64,000 nt of DNA from contig JBBDJB010000048.1 of NCBI GenBank assembly GCA_040880125.1, positions 15,464 through 79,463 on the forward strand, written 5' to 3'. The translations under genes were made by a program, and so were the position numbers. The notes below the pieces were generated by a model. The model did not search any database and was not told where the DNA came from. It worked only from the letters and a program-made list of their open reading frames with translations. Positions 41,119 to 51,600 of this stretch are shown here, in pieces; position 1 is the stretch's first letter, and each line of letters begins with the position of its first letter. This stretch comes from JBBDJB01 sp040880125 (GTDB lineage: Bacteria > Planctomycetota > Planctomycetia > Pirellulales > JBBDJB01).

Positions 41119-43893
41119 ATGCCCATGCCGTCGCGATTGCTTCGTATTTGCCGACTTGCCATCCACGGTCTGCTGCTGGCCGCCGCATGCATAGCCAGCG
41201 CCACCGCCGCGTTTGCGCAGCTTCCCACGGCGAGGCTCTTTTCGGTGTTTCCCGCCGGCGGCCAGCGCGGCACGACCGTCGACATTGTCATCGCTCGCGG
41301 CGCGGACCTGGATGACCATGACCAGATGCTCTTTTCGCACCACGGCATCACGGCCACGCCCAAGCTCCGCGAGGTCGACGGCAAGCCGACCGAAGAGCGC
41401 ATCGAGAACACCTACGCGGTGACGATCGCCCCCGACGTGCCGCCGGGCATCTACGAACTGCACGTTGGCGGCCGCTTTGGGCTCTCCAATCCCCGCGCGT
41501 TCGCGGTGAGCGATCGGCCGGAAACCGTCGAATCCGAAGAGAACAACACGCCCGAGACGGCACAGCAGATCGCGCTGGACACGATCGTCAACGCCCGGTG
41601 CGAAGGCGAAACGGACGTCGACTACTACGCCATTGATGTAAAGGCCGGGCAGCGGATCCTCGTCGAGTGCTGGGCCGAGCGGATCGACTCGCGGATGGAT
41701 GCCACGCTCGAACTATTCGGACCCGACGGCAAGTTTCTCGACTCCAGCCGCGACGCCGTCGGCCTGGAGCCACTGCTCGATTTCACCGCGCCGGCCGACG
41801 GGCCCTACAGGCTGCGCGTGTTTGACTTTATCTACAGCAACGGCCCGGACTACTTTTATCGGCTCGCAGCAAGCACCGCGCCGCACGTCGACTTCGCCTT
41901 TCCGCCCGCAGGCGAGCCGGGAACAACGCAGACGTTTACGCTGTACGGGCGCAATCTGCCCGGTGGCGAAGCGACCGAACTCGTCGATCGCCGCGGCAAT
42001 AAGCTGGAAAAAGTGACGATTCAGATCGACGTTCCATCCGAGCCGGATGCCGCCGCAAGTGCGCAGCTTCCCGAGGCGATGCGGCCCGGCCAGGCCGGAC
42101 TCCAGGCGTTCCAGTACCGTCTGGAGAGCGAACAAGGCGCGAGCAACCCGGTGACGATCGGTCTGGCGTCCGCGCCGGTGCTTGCGGAGACCGAGCCGAA
42201 CGACGCTCCGGAGCAAGCGCAGAAGGTGCAGTTCCCCTGCGAGCTCGTCGGCCAGTTCGGCCAGCGCGGCGACCGCGATTGGATCGAACTGGAGGCCACC
42301 AAGGGTCAGCACATTCACGTGGACGTCATCTCCAGCCAGATGGGCCTGCCGACCGATCCATGGTTGGCGATCCAGCAGGTCCACCGCGGCGACGACGGCA
42401 AAGAAGTTGTGCGCGAGATCAAGTCGCAGGGCGAGGGCCGGGGCAACGTCGGCGGCCGCGAGTTCGATACCGCCAACGACGACCCGCGCGCCGACTTTGA
42501 AGTGCCGGAGGACGGACTCTACCGCATCATGGTGCGTGACCTGTACGCCTCGTCGCAGGGCAGCCCGCGGCTGGTGTATCGAATTGTCATCGGTCCGCCT
42601 AGGCCGGACTTTGAGTTGGTGGCGGTTGCACGCCGCGACCAGATCCCCAATCCGCAGGAACGCGTGGAACAGGCTTCTCCGTTGCTGCGTCGCGGTGGGA
42701 CGACCTCGCTCGACCTGCTCGCATTGCGACGCGACGGCTACGGCGAACCGATCCAAGTCACGGTGGAAAATCTGCCCGAGGGAGTCCGCGCGACGCCGTG
42801 CGTGATCGGTTCGGGTGAAACCCGGGCAACGCTGGTACTGTCCGCCGCGGAGGACGCGGGGGCGTGGCGGGGGCCGATCCGCATGGTCGGACGCGGCAAG
42901 ATCGGCGACGCCGAAGTGGTGCGCGAAGCGTCCTCCGGCAGCGTCACGTGGGAGGCCGCCAATGGCAACGAACGCTCCCGCGCGCGGCTGACTACCGGCA
43001 TAATGCTGGCCGTCGTCGAGATAGAGCAAGCCCCGGTCCTGGTGGAGCTTGGCGCCGACGGCGTCTCCGCGCCGCAGGGAGGCAAAGTAAGCGTGCCGCT
43101 GAAGGTGACGCGTCGGCAGGGCTTCGCGGCCGAGATCACGCTGCAGCCGGTGGGACTTCCGCAGCAGATCAAGGCCGCCGAAATAAAGGTGGCTCCCGAC
43201 GCGCAGGAGGCATCGCTGGAACTCACCATCGAAGAGGGCGCACCGCTGGGGCCGCGTTCGTTCCACCTGCAGTCGCCGGTCAAGTTCGCCTATCGCCGCA
43301 ATGTGGCCACGGTCGAGGCGGCCGAAGCCGCCAAGGCGGAGGCGATCCAACTAGCCGAGCAAGCCGCCGGGCAGGCCGAGCAGGCGAAAACGCAGCATGA
43401 AGCGGCCTCAACGACCGTCGCCGAAGCCGAAGCCGCCCGAGCAGCCACGGTCGAGGCACTTGCCACAGCGGAGTCGGCCTTGGCGGAAGTGACTTCTGCC
43501 GCCAGGCTGGCGGCGCTGGCGGAGTTGGCAAAGGCGGCCCGGGAGAACCCCACGCCCGAGTCGCTCGCCGCGCTGCGCACCGCCGCCGAGCAGGCGGCTC
43601 AACTGGCCGAGCGACAGCGCAAGGCGGCGGAAGAGCTGGCTCAGGCAACCGCCACCGCGGAAGGCGCCGTGAAGGCGGCGGCCGAAGCAATCGCCGCCCG
43701 GGACGCCGCGGCCCAGCAGGCCCAAAAGCTGGCCGAGCAATCTCAAGCGGCCCAACAGCAAAAGCAAGAAGCCGAGAAGAAAGCCGCCGAAGTGAACGAG
43801 GCCAACAAACCGCAAGACATCGATCTGGTGACGGTCTCCACGACCGCCGTCATCTCGGTTACACCGAAGGAAGAAGTAAAGAAGGCCGAGTAA
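41119..43893 (+). CDS. PPC-domain protein with Ala-rich coiled-coil insertion
   Basis: This 924-residue exported protein starts at the ATG at 41119 (or 41125), giving the leader ICRLAIHGLLLAAACIASAT; the longer frame begins inside repeat module B and is rejected. It contains Ig-like and bacterial pre-peptidase C-terminal (PPC) domains (VDYYAIDVKAGQRILVECWA, DRDWIELEATKGQHIHVDVI, EDGLYRIMVRDLYASSQGSP). Near residue 730 the last Ig-like strand pair is interrupted by about 180 Ala/Glu/Gln-rich residues (AEAIQLAEQAAGQAEQAKTQ to KQEAEKKAAEVNEAN), a long coiled coil, before DIDLVTVSTTAVISVTP. It probably acts with the upstream PSCyt protein at the cell surface. Confidence 0.88.
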   Translation: MPMPSRLLRICRLAIHGLLLAAACIASATAAFAQLPTARLFSVFPAGGQRGTTVDIVIARGADLDDHDQMLFSHHGITATPKLREVDGKPTEERIENTYAVTIAPDVPPGIYELHVGGRFGLSNPRAFAVSDRPETVESEENNTPETAQQIALDTIVNARCEGETDVDYYAIDVKAGQRILVECWAERIDSRMDATLELFGPDGKFLDSSRDAVGLEPLLDFTAPADGPYRLRVFDFIYSNGPDYFYRLAASTAPHVDFAFPPAGEPGTTQTFTLYGRNLPGGEATELVDRRGNKLEKVTIQIDVPSEPDAAASAQLPEAMRPGQAGLQAFQYRLESEQGASNPVTIGLASAPVLAETEPNDAPEQAQKVQFPCELVGQFGQRGDRDWIELEATKGQHIHVDVISSQMGLPTDPWLAIQQVHRGDDGKEVVREIKSQGEGRGNVGGREFDTANDDPRADFEVPEDGLYRIMVRDLYASSQGSPRLVYRIVIGPPRPDFELVAVARRDQIPNPQERVEQASPLLRRGGTTSLDLLALRRDGYGEPIQVTVENLPEGVRATPCVIGSGETRATLVLSAAEDAGAWRGPIRMVGRGKIGDAEVVREASSGSVTWEAANGNERSRARLTTGIMLAVVEIEQAPVLVELGADGVSAPQGGKVSVPLKVTRRQGFAAEITLQPVGLPQQIKAAEIKVAPDAQEASLELTIEEGAPLGPRSFHLQSPVKFAYRRNVATVEAAEAAKAEAIQLAEQAAGQAEQAKTQHEAASTTVAEAEAARAATVEALATAESALAEVTSAARLAALAELAKAARENPTPESLAALRTAAEQAAQLAERQRKAAEELAQATATAEGAVKAAAEAIAARDAAAQQAQKLAEQSQAAQQQKQEAEKKAAEVNEANKPQDIDLVTVSTTAVISVTPKEEVKKAE

Positions 43894-43941
43894 CAGCAGC
43901 GAGAAGTTCACGAAGTCGTGCTTCGCGAGTGAAGGATTGCT

Positions 43942-45102
43942 CTACTCGGCAGTCGCCGCCAGCGGCAGGAACTCCACGCACACCGGGCGAGAGACCGTGA
44001 TCGACTCGCCGGTCGCGGTCAGCTTGCCGGACTCCGCGTCGATCCGAAAGACCACGACGTCGTCGCTGCCCTGATTGGCGGCCAGCAAATACTGCCCCGT
44101 CGGATCGATGTTGAAGTTGCGCGGCGTCTCACCGCCGCTCGGCTGGTGCCCCAGGGACGTCACCCGCCCGGAGTCCTCATCGACGCGGAAGATGGCAATG
44201 CTGTTGTGCCCCCGATTCGAGCCGTAGAGAAACTTGCCGGAGGGATGGATTTGGATTTCGGCGGTGGAGTTGCCGCCCTCGTGTCCTTCGGGCAGCGTGC
44301 TAAGCGTGTGCAACTGCTGCATCGCGCCGGACTGCGGATCGAACTGAAATGCGGTCAACGTCGAGGTTATTTCGTTGATCGCGTAGACATAGCGTCCGCT
44401 GGGGTGAATCGCCAGGTGGCGAGGACCCGAGCCGGGCGCGACGTTCGCCGCGGCGGGTTCATTCGGCGAGAGCGTCCCCTGCTGCGGGTTGAAGCGGAAG
44501 ATGAGGACCTTGTCGAGGCCCAAGTCGGCCACCAGGGCGAAGCGATTTGTCGGATCGAGGTACACTCCGTGTGCATGCGGTGCGCGCTGACGGCGCGGAT
44601 CGACGCTCGAACCGGTGTGCTGCACGAAGTCGCTCGCCGGGCCCAGTCCGCCACCCTCGGTAATCGGCAGCACGATCGTGCTGCCGCCGCTGTAGTTCGC
44701 AGCCAGCACGTACTTGCCGGTGCGATCGACGGCTAAATGACAAGGAGCAGCGCCCCCCGAAGGTTGACTGCCCAAGGGCGTCAGCCGCCCGGACTGGCGA
44801 TCGACTGAATATGCACTGACTGCGCCGCTGTCCTGGCCCTGGTACTGTGCGTCTTCATTGACGGCGTAAAGGTACCGGCCCCCGGGATGCAGTGCGACGA
44901 ACGAGGGATTGGACGACTCGGCGGCCAGCGACGGCTCGGAGAGCGTGCCTTCAGCGGTGTCAAACTTCGCGGCGTAAATTCCCTGGCTGCCCGAGCCGGT
45001 GTAGGTGCCGATGTACACGAGCATCTGCTCGGCGCGAACTGGAGACCACAACCCAAGGCCGGCAAATGCGGCGGCCGCGAATAAAAAGCTGATCCAGCGC
45101 AT
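43942..45102 (-). CDS. Secreted lactonase-family seven-bladed beta-propeller
   Basis: This 386-residue protein has a signal peptide (FLFAAAAFAGLGLWSPVRAE). It belongs to the lactonase / 6-phosphogluconolactonase-like YbhE family: repeating SNPSFVALHPGGRYLYAVNE, HLAVDRTGKYVLAANYSGGS, PHAHGVYLDPTNRFALVADL, RHLAIHPSGRYVYAINEITS and FNIDPTGQYLLAANQGSDDV. Bacterial members with signal peptides are exported and their true substrate is unknown. It is convergent with the PPC gene and lies just downstream of the EF-hand gene. Confidence 0.93.
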   Translation of the reverse strand: MRWISFLFAAAAFAGLGLWSPVRAEQMLVYIGTYTGSGSQGIYAAKFDTAEGTLSEPSLAAESSNPSFVALHPGGRYLYAVNEDAQYQGQDSGAVSAYSVDRQSGRLTPLGSQPSGGAAPCHLAVDRTGKYVLAANYSGGSTIVLPITEGGGLGPASDFVQHTGSSVDPRRQRAPHAHGVYLDPTNRFALVADLGLDKVLIFRFNPQQGTLSPNEPAAANVAPGSGPRHLAIHPSGRYVYAINEITSTLTAFQFDPQSGAMQQLHTLSTLPEGHEGGNSTAEIQIHPSGKFLYGSNRGHNSIAIFRVDEDSGRVTSLGHQPSGGETPRNFNIDPTGQYLLAANQGSDDVVVFRIDAESGKLTATGESITVSRPVCVEFLPLAATAE

Positions 45103-45209
45103 GTTCAGAGTTGCCTATTGAGTTGAAACGAACGTTCAATGCGGGACGGCACAGCGGTTCACCGATGCACGCGCCGCACCGAGGAGCGCGTGGTGTGGTG
45201 AATCGATCG

Positions 45210-47171
45210 CTAGCCTCCGCGGCCCCCACCGATGCCTTCCTCCCGGGCGCGCTGCATCCGCTCGCCGAGCTCCTCGATCGAGACGGGGCCGTCGATGCCG
45301 AATCGCTCGGCCATGCCACGCATTTGCTCGGGCAACTCGTCCGGTTCGATTTCGCCGTCGCCGTTCGCGTCGAAGCGGGTGAACATCGCGCTGGGGTCGA
45401 ATCCGCCACCGCCAAAGCCCCCACGACCTCCGCGTCCACCGCGTCCGCCACCCTCACCTCCGCCGAACCCACCGCGACCACCTCTCCCGAAACCGCCGCG
45501 GCCGCCAAAGCCTTCGGGGCCACCGCCGAATCCACCGCGTCCACCGCGTCCGCCACCCTCACCTCCACCGAAACCACCGCGGCCACCTCCCCCGAAACCG
45601 CCGCGGCCGCCAAAGCCTTCGGGGCCACCACCGCGTCCTCCGCGATCACCGTCGCCGCCGGATCCTTCGCGGCTACCGGATCGACGACCCTCTTCGCCGC
45701 CGCGCTCCCGCCGCCCGCGACGATCACCGTCTTGTGCCGAGGCAAGTTGCCGTCCCGCTTGCTCACCTTCACCCGCGGGCGTCGTTGCCTCTTCAGCGGT
45801 AATCATGCCGTCGTTATTGCGGTCGTAGCCCATGAACTCGCGCTCGGAATCGCGCTCCCAGTTCCGCGTGAACTCGTGCATCGCGATCTGGCCGTCACGA
45901 TTCGCGTCCAGCCGCGCCAGGTTTTCCGGCAGCCGCGCGGCGATCGGCAGCGCCCTGTACGAGGACCGGCTGTCCGCTAGCAGTTTTGCAGTGATTTCAT
46001 CGAGCGTGATGGCGTCGTCGCCATTGACGTCGGCGGAGCGCAGCTCCGAACTGAGCCTGCGGAACTCGTCCCCTTCGATGCGTTTGTTGTCATCGCGGTC
46101 GGCCTCATCGAACATCTTCTCCGCTTCGTTCCGCGTCCGTTCGACCACGTCGGTGTCGCTACGAGCGCTGAATGGTGCGGCTTCTTGAAATTGTGAATAC
46201 CGTTGGGCGATCTCCTCTCGGGCTTCCCGGTCGTCATCCTCGCGTTCATCGTCATCATCATCGTCGTCATTATCGCGCCGGCGCCGATCGCCGTCATCAT
46301 CACGGTCGCGCCCTCGACCGCGGCCACCTCGCTCGTCCTGCACCCACGCCGCAAGCTCGGCTCGTGTGAGGATGCCGTCCTTGTTCTGGTCGAACTCCGC
46401 AGCTTCGTCTTCCCGATCGAGCAATGCCCGAAACTCCTCCGGATCGAGCACGCCGTTTTTATTTTCGTCGTAGCGGTCCATGTACCGCTCGTCGACGCGC
46501 TCCATGATGTCCTCGTTGTACATCGTGTCCAGCAGTCCGGGCGCCAACCGCGGCAACGGCACCTCGAATCCCGGCACCGGTTGGAGCGTGTCGAGGATCT
46601 CAAAGCCCGCGAGTTGCTCGGAGGGAAGCAAGACAGGTTCATCATCATTTCGGCGGCGGTCATCGTCGTCATCATCGTCATCATCGTCATCGTCCCGACC
46701 ACGTCCGCGGCCTCGGTCATCCTCGCCCCGCTCCCGGCCGCGCTGCATTTGCTGGGCCAGATCCTGAATACGCATGGGGCGATCGAGCCGCACACCGCTC
46801 CGCTCGAGAAACCCTCGGGCTTGTTCAGGAACTTCGCCAGGCTCGATCACGCCGTTGCCATTCTGGTCGAACCGGCCGAGCATCCCGCTGGGGTCAAATC
46901 CGCCGCCGCCCCCGAACCCGCCGCGGCCGCCAAAATCACCGCCGCCGCCTCCGAAGCCGCCACGGCCTCCGAAGCCTCCCCGACCGCCGCCAAAATCACC
47001 ACCGCCGCCTCCGAAGCCTCCCCGACCGCCGCCAAAATCTCCACGCCCGCCGAATCCACCGCGCTCGTCACCACCGCGGCCGCCGCGCTGTGCTTCTGCC
47101 ACGTCGGCAGCCAGAAAGACAGCGGTCAACAAAACGACAATTGTGCTGAGGCGATACATGTGCAGCGACAT
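45210..47171 (-). CDS. Secreted EF-hand protein with Gly-rich and Asp-rich tracts
   Basis: This 653-residue protein starts at 47171 (or 47159) with leader LSTIVVLLTAVFLAADVAEA. Eight EF-hand-like loops can be read: DQNGNGVIEPGE, DENKNGVLDPEE, DQNKDGILTRAE, DRDDNKRIEGDE, DVNGDDAITLDE, DANRDGQIAMHE, DRNNDGMITAEE and DANGDGEIEPDE. Both ends carry GGRGGFGGG repeats, and two acidic runs of consecutive Asp lie between loops. The protein should bind several calcium ions outside the cytosol. Codon repeats make long false frames on the opposite strand. Partner genes are not obvious; the secretin-N-like protein nearby shares the Gly-rich style. Confidence 0.9.
   Translation of the reverse strand: MSLHMYRLSTIVVLLTAVFLAADVAEAQRGGRGGDERGGFGGRGDFGGGRGGFGGGGGDFGGGRGGFGGRGGFGGGGGDFGGRGGFGGGGGFDPSGMLGRFDQNGNGVIEPGEVPEQARGFLERSGVRLDRPMRIQDLAQQMQRGRERGEDDRGRGRGRDDDDDDDDDDDDRRRNDDEPVLLPSEQLAGFEILDTLQPVPGFEVPLPRLAPGLLDTMYNEDIMERVDERYMDRYDENKNGVLDPEEFRALLDREDEAAEFDQNKDGILTRAELAAWVQDERGGRGRGRDRDDDGDRRRRDNDDDDDDDEREDDDREAREEIAQRYSQFQEAAPFSARSDTDVVERTRNEAEKMFDEADRDDNKRIEGDEFRRLSSELRSADVNGDDAITLDEITAKLLADSRSSYRALPIAARLPENLARLDANRDGQIAMHEFTRNWERDSEREFMGYDRNNDGMITAEEATTPAGEGEQAGRQLASAQDGDRRGRRERGGEEGRRSGSREGSGGDGDRGGRGGGPEGFGGRGGFGGGGRGGFGGGEGGGRGGRGGFGGGPEGFGGRGGFGRGGRGGFGGGEGGGRGGRGGRGGFGGGGFDPSAMFTRFDANGDGEIEPDELPEQMRGMAERFGIDGPVSIEELGERMQRAREEGIGGGRGG
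45432..45641. repeat. 105-bp internal tandem repeat in the EF-hand gene
   Basis: Two consecutive units beginning GCGTCCACCGCGTCCGCCAC at 45432 and 45537 are nearly identical for more than 90 bp. They encode duplicated Gly/Arg/Phe-rich blocks, so copy number may vary between strains. Confidence 0.75.
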
Positions 47172-47429
47172 GATCCGGCTCCTCGATGGACGGCCGACGC
47201 CGAAAACCACGCAATTTCGGGCCGGTAGGCAAAGGTCTCATTGTACGCGGCCCGCGCGCAGGCCACCACTAGACTTAACACCCCGCCGAAGGTCAGGTTC
47301 CGCCTTTTCGCGGCGTTTCGGTGGGTTTGCAACCTCGCCCGCCGCTGTTGGCTCCCTCCCTTGGCCAAACCGGCCGCCCGGCCGACAATAATAGCGACAT
47401 TGGCCCCGACCAACAGGAATTCACCTACC

Positions 47430-48689
47430 ATGTACGCGGAAGTGCTCGCCATCGGCGACGAACTGACCAGCGGCGAGCGTCTGGACACCAACAGTCAGTG
47501 GATCAGCCAGCGGCTGGCCGAGATCGGCGTTCCAGTACGATTTCACACCACCGTCGGCGATGACCTGTCCGCCTGTACCGATGCCTTTCGCGTGGCGATG
47601 GACCGCGTGGAGGTGGTCGTCAGCAGCGGTGGCCTCGGCCCTACGGCCGACGATCTGACGCGGCAGGCAATTGCCGCCGCACTTGGAGTCGAGCTGGTGT
47701 TGGACAAACCTTCGCTGGCGGCCATCGCCGACCTGTTCGCCCGCCGCGGACGCACGATGCCCGACAGCAACCGCATTCAAGCGATGTTCCCCGCCGGAAG
47801 CGCGCCGATCGCCAACCCCCACGGCACGGCACCCGGCATCGCGGTTCAGTCATGCCGCCCGGCTGGCCACGATTGCCGGCTGTTCGCGCTTCCCGGTGTG
47901 CCTGCGGAGTTGCGCGAGATGTGGTCGGCCACCGTGCGGCCGGCCGTGGTATCCCTGCAGCCGGTCAGCCGAACAATCCGCCACCGCCGGCTGAAGTGCT
48001 TCGGCGTCGGGGAGAGCCAACTGGAGAGCCTGTTGCCCGACTTGATCCGCCGCGGCCGCGAGCCGACGGTGGGGATCACCGTCAGCCAGGCCACGATCAC
48101 GCTGCGAATCACCGCCTCCGGCCGGACGCACGACGACTGCCTGACCGCGATGCAACCGACGATCGATACGATCCGCTCCTGCCTGGGCACGCTCGTGTTC
48201 GGCGAAGAGGACGACGAATTGCAGCACGCGGTGACGCGGCTGTTGGCGGCCCGCGGCGAAACACTGTCCACAGTGGAGTGGGGCACCGGCGGCCAATTGG
48301 CGCACTGGTTATCCGACGTGCCGGAGGCGGAGAGCGTATTTCGCGGTGGCCTTGTGATTGGCTCCGACGTGACGGCGCGGGATCTCGGACCGGAAGTGCG
48401 CGAAGCCCTTGCCCAGCACGGGCCGTACAGCGCGCAACTGGCGGCGGCGCTGTCGCTCAGTGCCGGCCCGACGCTGGCGGCCGACTACGTGCTGGCGATA
48501 TCCGACCTGCCGGCCATCGACACGAATTGTACAACGGACGAGTGGTTCGGCATCGCACGCAAGCACGGCACGGATGTCGTGCAGAGCCGGCACAATTCGG
48601 CCGGACATCCCGACATTCGCCTAGTCCGCGCCGCGAAGCAGGCGCTCAACGTGCTGCGGCTGGAACTTATGACACCGCCGCAAGGTTAA
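47430..48689 (+). CDS. cinA: CinA-like protein with degenerate deamidase domain
   Basis: This 419-residue protein starts at the ATG at 47430 (MYAEVLAIGDELTSGERLDT). Residues 1-170 form the MoCF/COG1058 domain with the canonical SSGGLGPTADDLTRQA, followed by the linker and a C-terminal CinA domain. There the NMN-deamidase signature ESCTGG reads EWGTGG (283-288), so the catalytic Ser is replaced by Trp and this activity is probably lost. The N-terminal ADP-ribose pyrophosphatase-like domain looks intact. Length is normal. Its stop codon overlaps that of the convergent secretin-N-like gene (48686-48689). Confidence 0.9.
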   Translation: MYAEVLAIGDELTSGERLDTNSQWISQRLAEIGVPVRFHTTVGDDLSACTDAFRVAMDRVEVVVSSGGLGPTADDLTRQAIAAALGVELVLDKPSLAAIADLFARRGRTMPDSNRIQAMFPAGSAPIANPHGTAPGIAVQSCRPAGHDCRLFALPGVPAELREMWSATVRPAVVSLQPVSRTIRHRRLKCFGVGESQLESLLPDLIRRGREPTVGITVSQATITLRITASGRTHDDCLTAMQPTIDTIRSCLGTLVFGEEDDELQHAVTRLLAARGETLSTVEWGTGGQLAHWLSDVPEAESVFRGGLVIGSDVTARDLGPEVREALAQHGPYSAQLAAALSLSAGPTLAADYVLAISDLPAIDTNCTTDEWFGIARKHGTDVVQSRHNSAGHPDIRLVRAAKQALNVLRLELMTPPQG

Positions 48690-51600
48690 TCATCGCCGCC
48701 GCGGCCGCCACCACGTCCGCCCCGGCCACCACCGCCGAAGCCACCGCGCTGACCACCACCGCCGAAGCCGCCAAACCCGCCGCGGTCTCCGCCAAACCCG
48801 CCGAAGCCACCGGTGTCTCCGCCGCGACCGCCGGTATTACCGCCGCGGCCGCCGGTATTGCCACCACCGAAGCGTGAGCGCCAATCCTCGGCGGCACTGC
48901 TGCCACCGCGCCCGCCGCCACGAGTGTTGGATGTCTGACCGGCGGAACTGGTGGAATTGATCTGCACATTCTCGCCGAACAGCGTCGTCAAGGCCGACTG
49001 TACGGCAATTGGATTCGCACTGCTGGGCTGAATGATGTCGGTCACGATCGAGGCGTTCGCCATCTCGCCGGCTTGATCCAATTGACGGACCAGAGCTTCA
49101 ATCTCCGAGAACAGCGGTTCGGGCGCCAACACGAGAAGCGAATTGCTGATTTCGTCGACCGTTACCGCCATTCGCTGCTCTGTCTGTTGCTGCTCGTTGC
49201 CGCCGTTGTTTCCGCGGTTGTTGCCACCACCGCCGCCGCCGCCACCACCGCCACCACGTCCGCCTCGCCCGCGATTATTATCTTCGTCATCTCCACCGCC
49301 CGCAAAGCGACGGAAGAACGCGGCCCGTGGATCCTCGTCCTCGTCCCCACCACGCCCGCCGCGCCGGTCCGTGTTGCCGCGGCCTCCGTTACCGCCGGAG
49401 AGTAACCGGTGCGAATACAGCGTCTGAATTACCTGGGCGATGCTCGAGGCGGGAGCGTGGTAGACGGGAATGGTGCGTGGCTTGGCAACCGCCACGACCT
49501 CTTCCGGGCTGGTGGGCTGATCGAGCACTTGCAGCAGTTTTTGCAGTCGCATCATGTCGCTCTGCTGTGCCCGAACGAAAAGCGCATTGTGCGGCTCGTG
49601 CGGAGTGATATCGACGGTCCCGGTGAATGCGAAGGAGTCGCCTCCAGCCGCACCGCCCAGTACACCGCTCATCACCGGGGCGACGGGCGGGCTGCCAAAG
49701 CTGGAAGTCGCGCTGCCGAGCGTGCTTCCGGTAACACTGGAGAGGTAGCCACCGCCAAGAATCGAGCGGGCCGTTTGGGCCACCGTCGTCGCGTTGGCGT
49801 ACTTTAAGTAAAAGACCTTCAACTGCCGCCCGGCGCCGTTTCCGTTGGGCCGAGCCAGCGCCATGAGCAACTTCTCCAAGGCGTCGAGTGCCTCTTGATC
49901 CTGCGAGAAGATCACGGTGCCTTCCGGGCCGGGCCGAATGATGATCGGCGAAGGCGATGTCGACGGCTGGTTGGCCGAAGGCTCGTCCGCCCCTGGCTGC
50001 TGCCGGTCTGGTTGTTCACCGGTTTGCTGTGGCTGTGACTGCGGTTGTGGCTGTGGCTCCGTGTCCGCAGGTTCAGGCGGCGCGTCGGCCGGCACCGATG
50101 GAGTCTCGACAGGAATTTCGTCTTGGATCTCTACTTGATCCGAAGCAGACGGAGAATCCTCCACGTTTTGACTGGCCAATTGGAAGAGCCCGCTGCGATG
50201 AATTACGCTTGCTTCGCGGTCGGTCTCGCTGTCGGCCGGCGCCGGCTGCCGGGGTTGCGGCCGGCGATCGCGAATGCCCTGCGCCGGAGTGCCGCGATTG
50301 TCGGCCGGAGTATTGATACCGCTGGAGCCTGGCAGAAACTGCGGTATCGACTGATCGCCCGGCCGGATGACGTGAATCGGATTATCACGCCCCAGCGAGC
50401 TCCAGATCTGCTCCAACTGCGTCAGCGCTTCGGCCATGTCCTCCTGGGTATAGTCATAGGTGCGAACCGGCCCGCCGGAGGCGGTGCCCGCCATCGCCGA
50501 CCCGCCCAATCGGCTGAGAAGCTGTTCGATCTGCGCGATCTGACTTTGACTTCCGTTGACGATCAATTGATCGCTGGTGGCCTGCACGCGTGGGGCATTG
50601 GGATTCGGCAGCCCCGTCACATCAAGCGCTCCGAAAATGCCATTAATGGCCTGAACGGCAATGTTGGGATCGATACCTTGTAGTGGAAGAACTTCGACAC
50701 GCTGCCCATTCTGGGTCATCTGATTCAACAACGTCTGGATCATGGCGTGCTGCGTTGGACGTGCATAAACGTGTAGGTTTTGCGTCCGGGGATCCACCGA
50801 AAGCCGAACCGACGGGTCGCCCCCCAACAGATTCGTCAACACGGTCCTGATGGTTTGCGCATCGGCACCACCGGTCGAATAGGTATCGAACTGCAACGCG
50901 TCTAGTTCACCCCCCGCGAATCCAATTCCACCAATGGCCGCGTTGCCGCCCGGCACGTCGACCTGTTTGATGATGTCCTCGACCTGCTTCAAGGCATTCG
51001 GATCGCCGCGGGCAATGATCTGATTCCCACTTGGCGCCGCAGCGACGAAGATGGTTTCGTCGTCATCCCAGTTCTCGTCCTCGTCCATGCCGAAGATTTG
51101 GCGAAATATGGGAATGAGTGTCGGGGCTTGTACGTGCGTCAGCGTAAACTGGCGGACGCCACCGGAGGCCGCGTCCGGACGCTCGATCGCCTCGATGACC
51201 GGCTTGATCGCGTTGCGCATCCGCCCGGCCGTCTCGGTCACCTGAATCTGCTTCATGCGCTCCAAGGCAACTACCTTCCCCATCGGGCTGAGCAGACCCT
51301 GGAGCTCCTCCTGGGCGTCCTCGGCAGACATGTTGCGAAGGTCGAACACCGTCCGCACGATCTGATAGGTGCCGTACTGGTCGAGGTCCTCGGGCAGCAC
51401 TTCCGGCACAAAGCTCGGCGGAATTGGATTCGACAGATTCAGCACCATCAGGCTGTCCTGGTGGCGGACCATCGTGAAGCCGCGGAGCTGCATGTAGAAA
51501 TTGAGGATATCCATCGCCTCTTCGGACGTGTACTGCTTTGGCGAGACCAGGTTCAGCGTACCGTCCGGCGCCAGATCCATGTTCAAGGACAGGCCTTGCT

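Noticed and set aside
45232..47391. Long Pro/Lys/Arg-rich and Thr/Ala-rich frames on the plus strand
   Set aside because: They are antisense shadows of the Gly-rich, Asp-rich EF-hand gene, caused by its repetitive codons.
49073..49807. Plus-strand Pro-rich frames opposite the secretin-N-like gene
   Set aside because: Antisense of GGRGG and Asp/Glu codons; no initiation site or domain.
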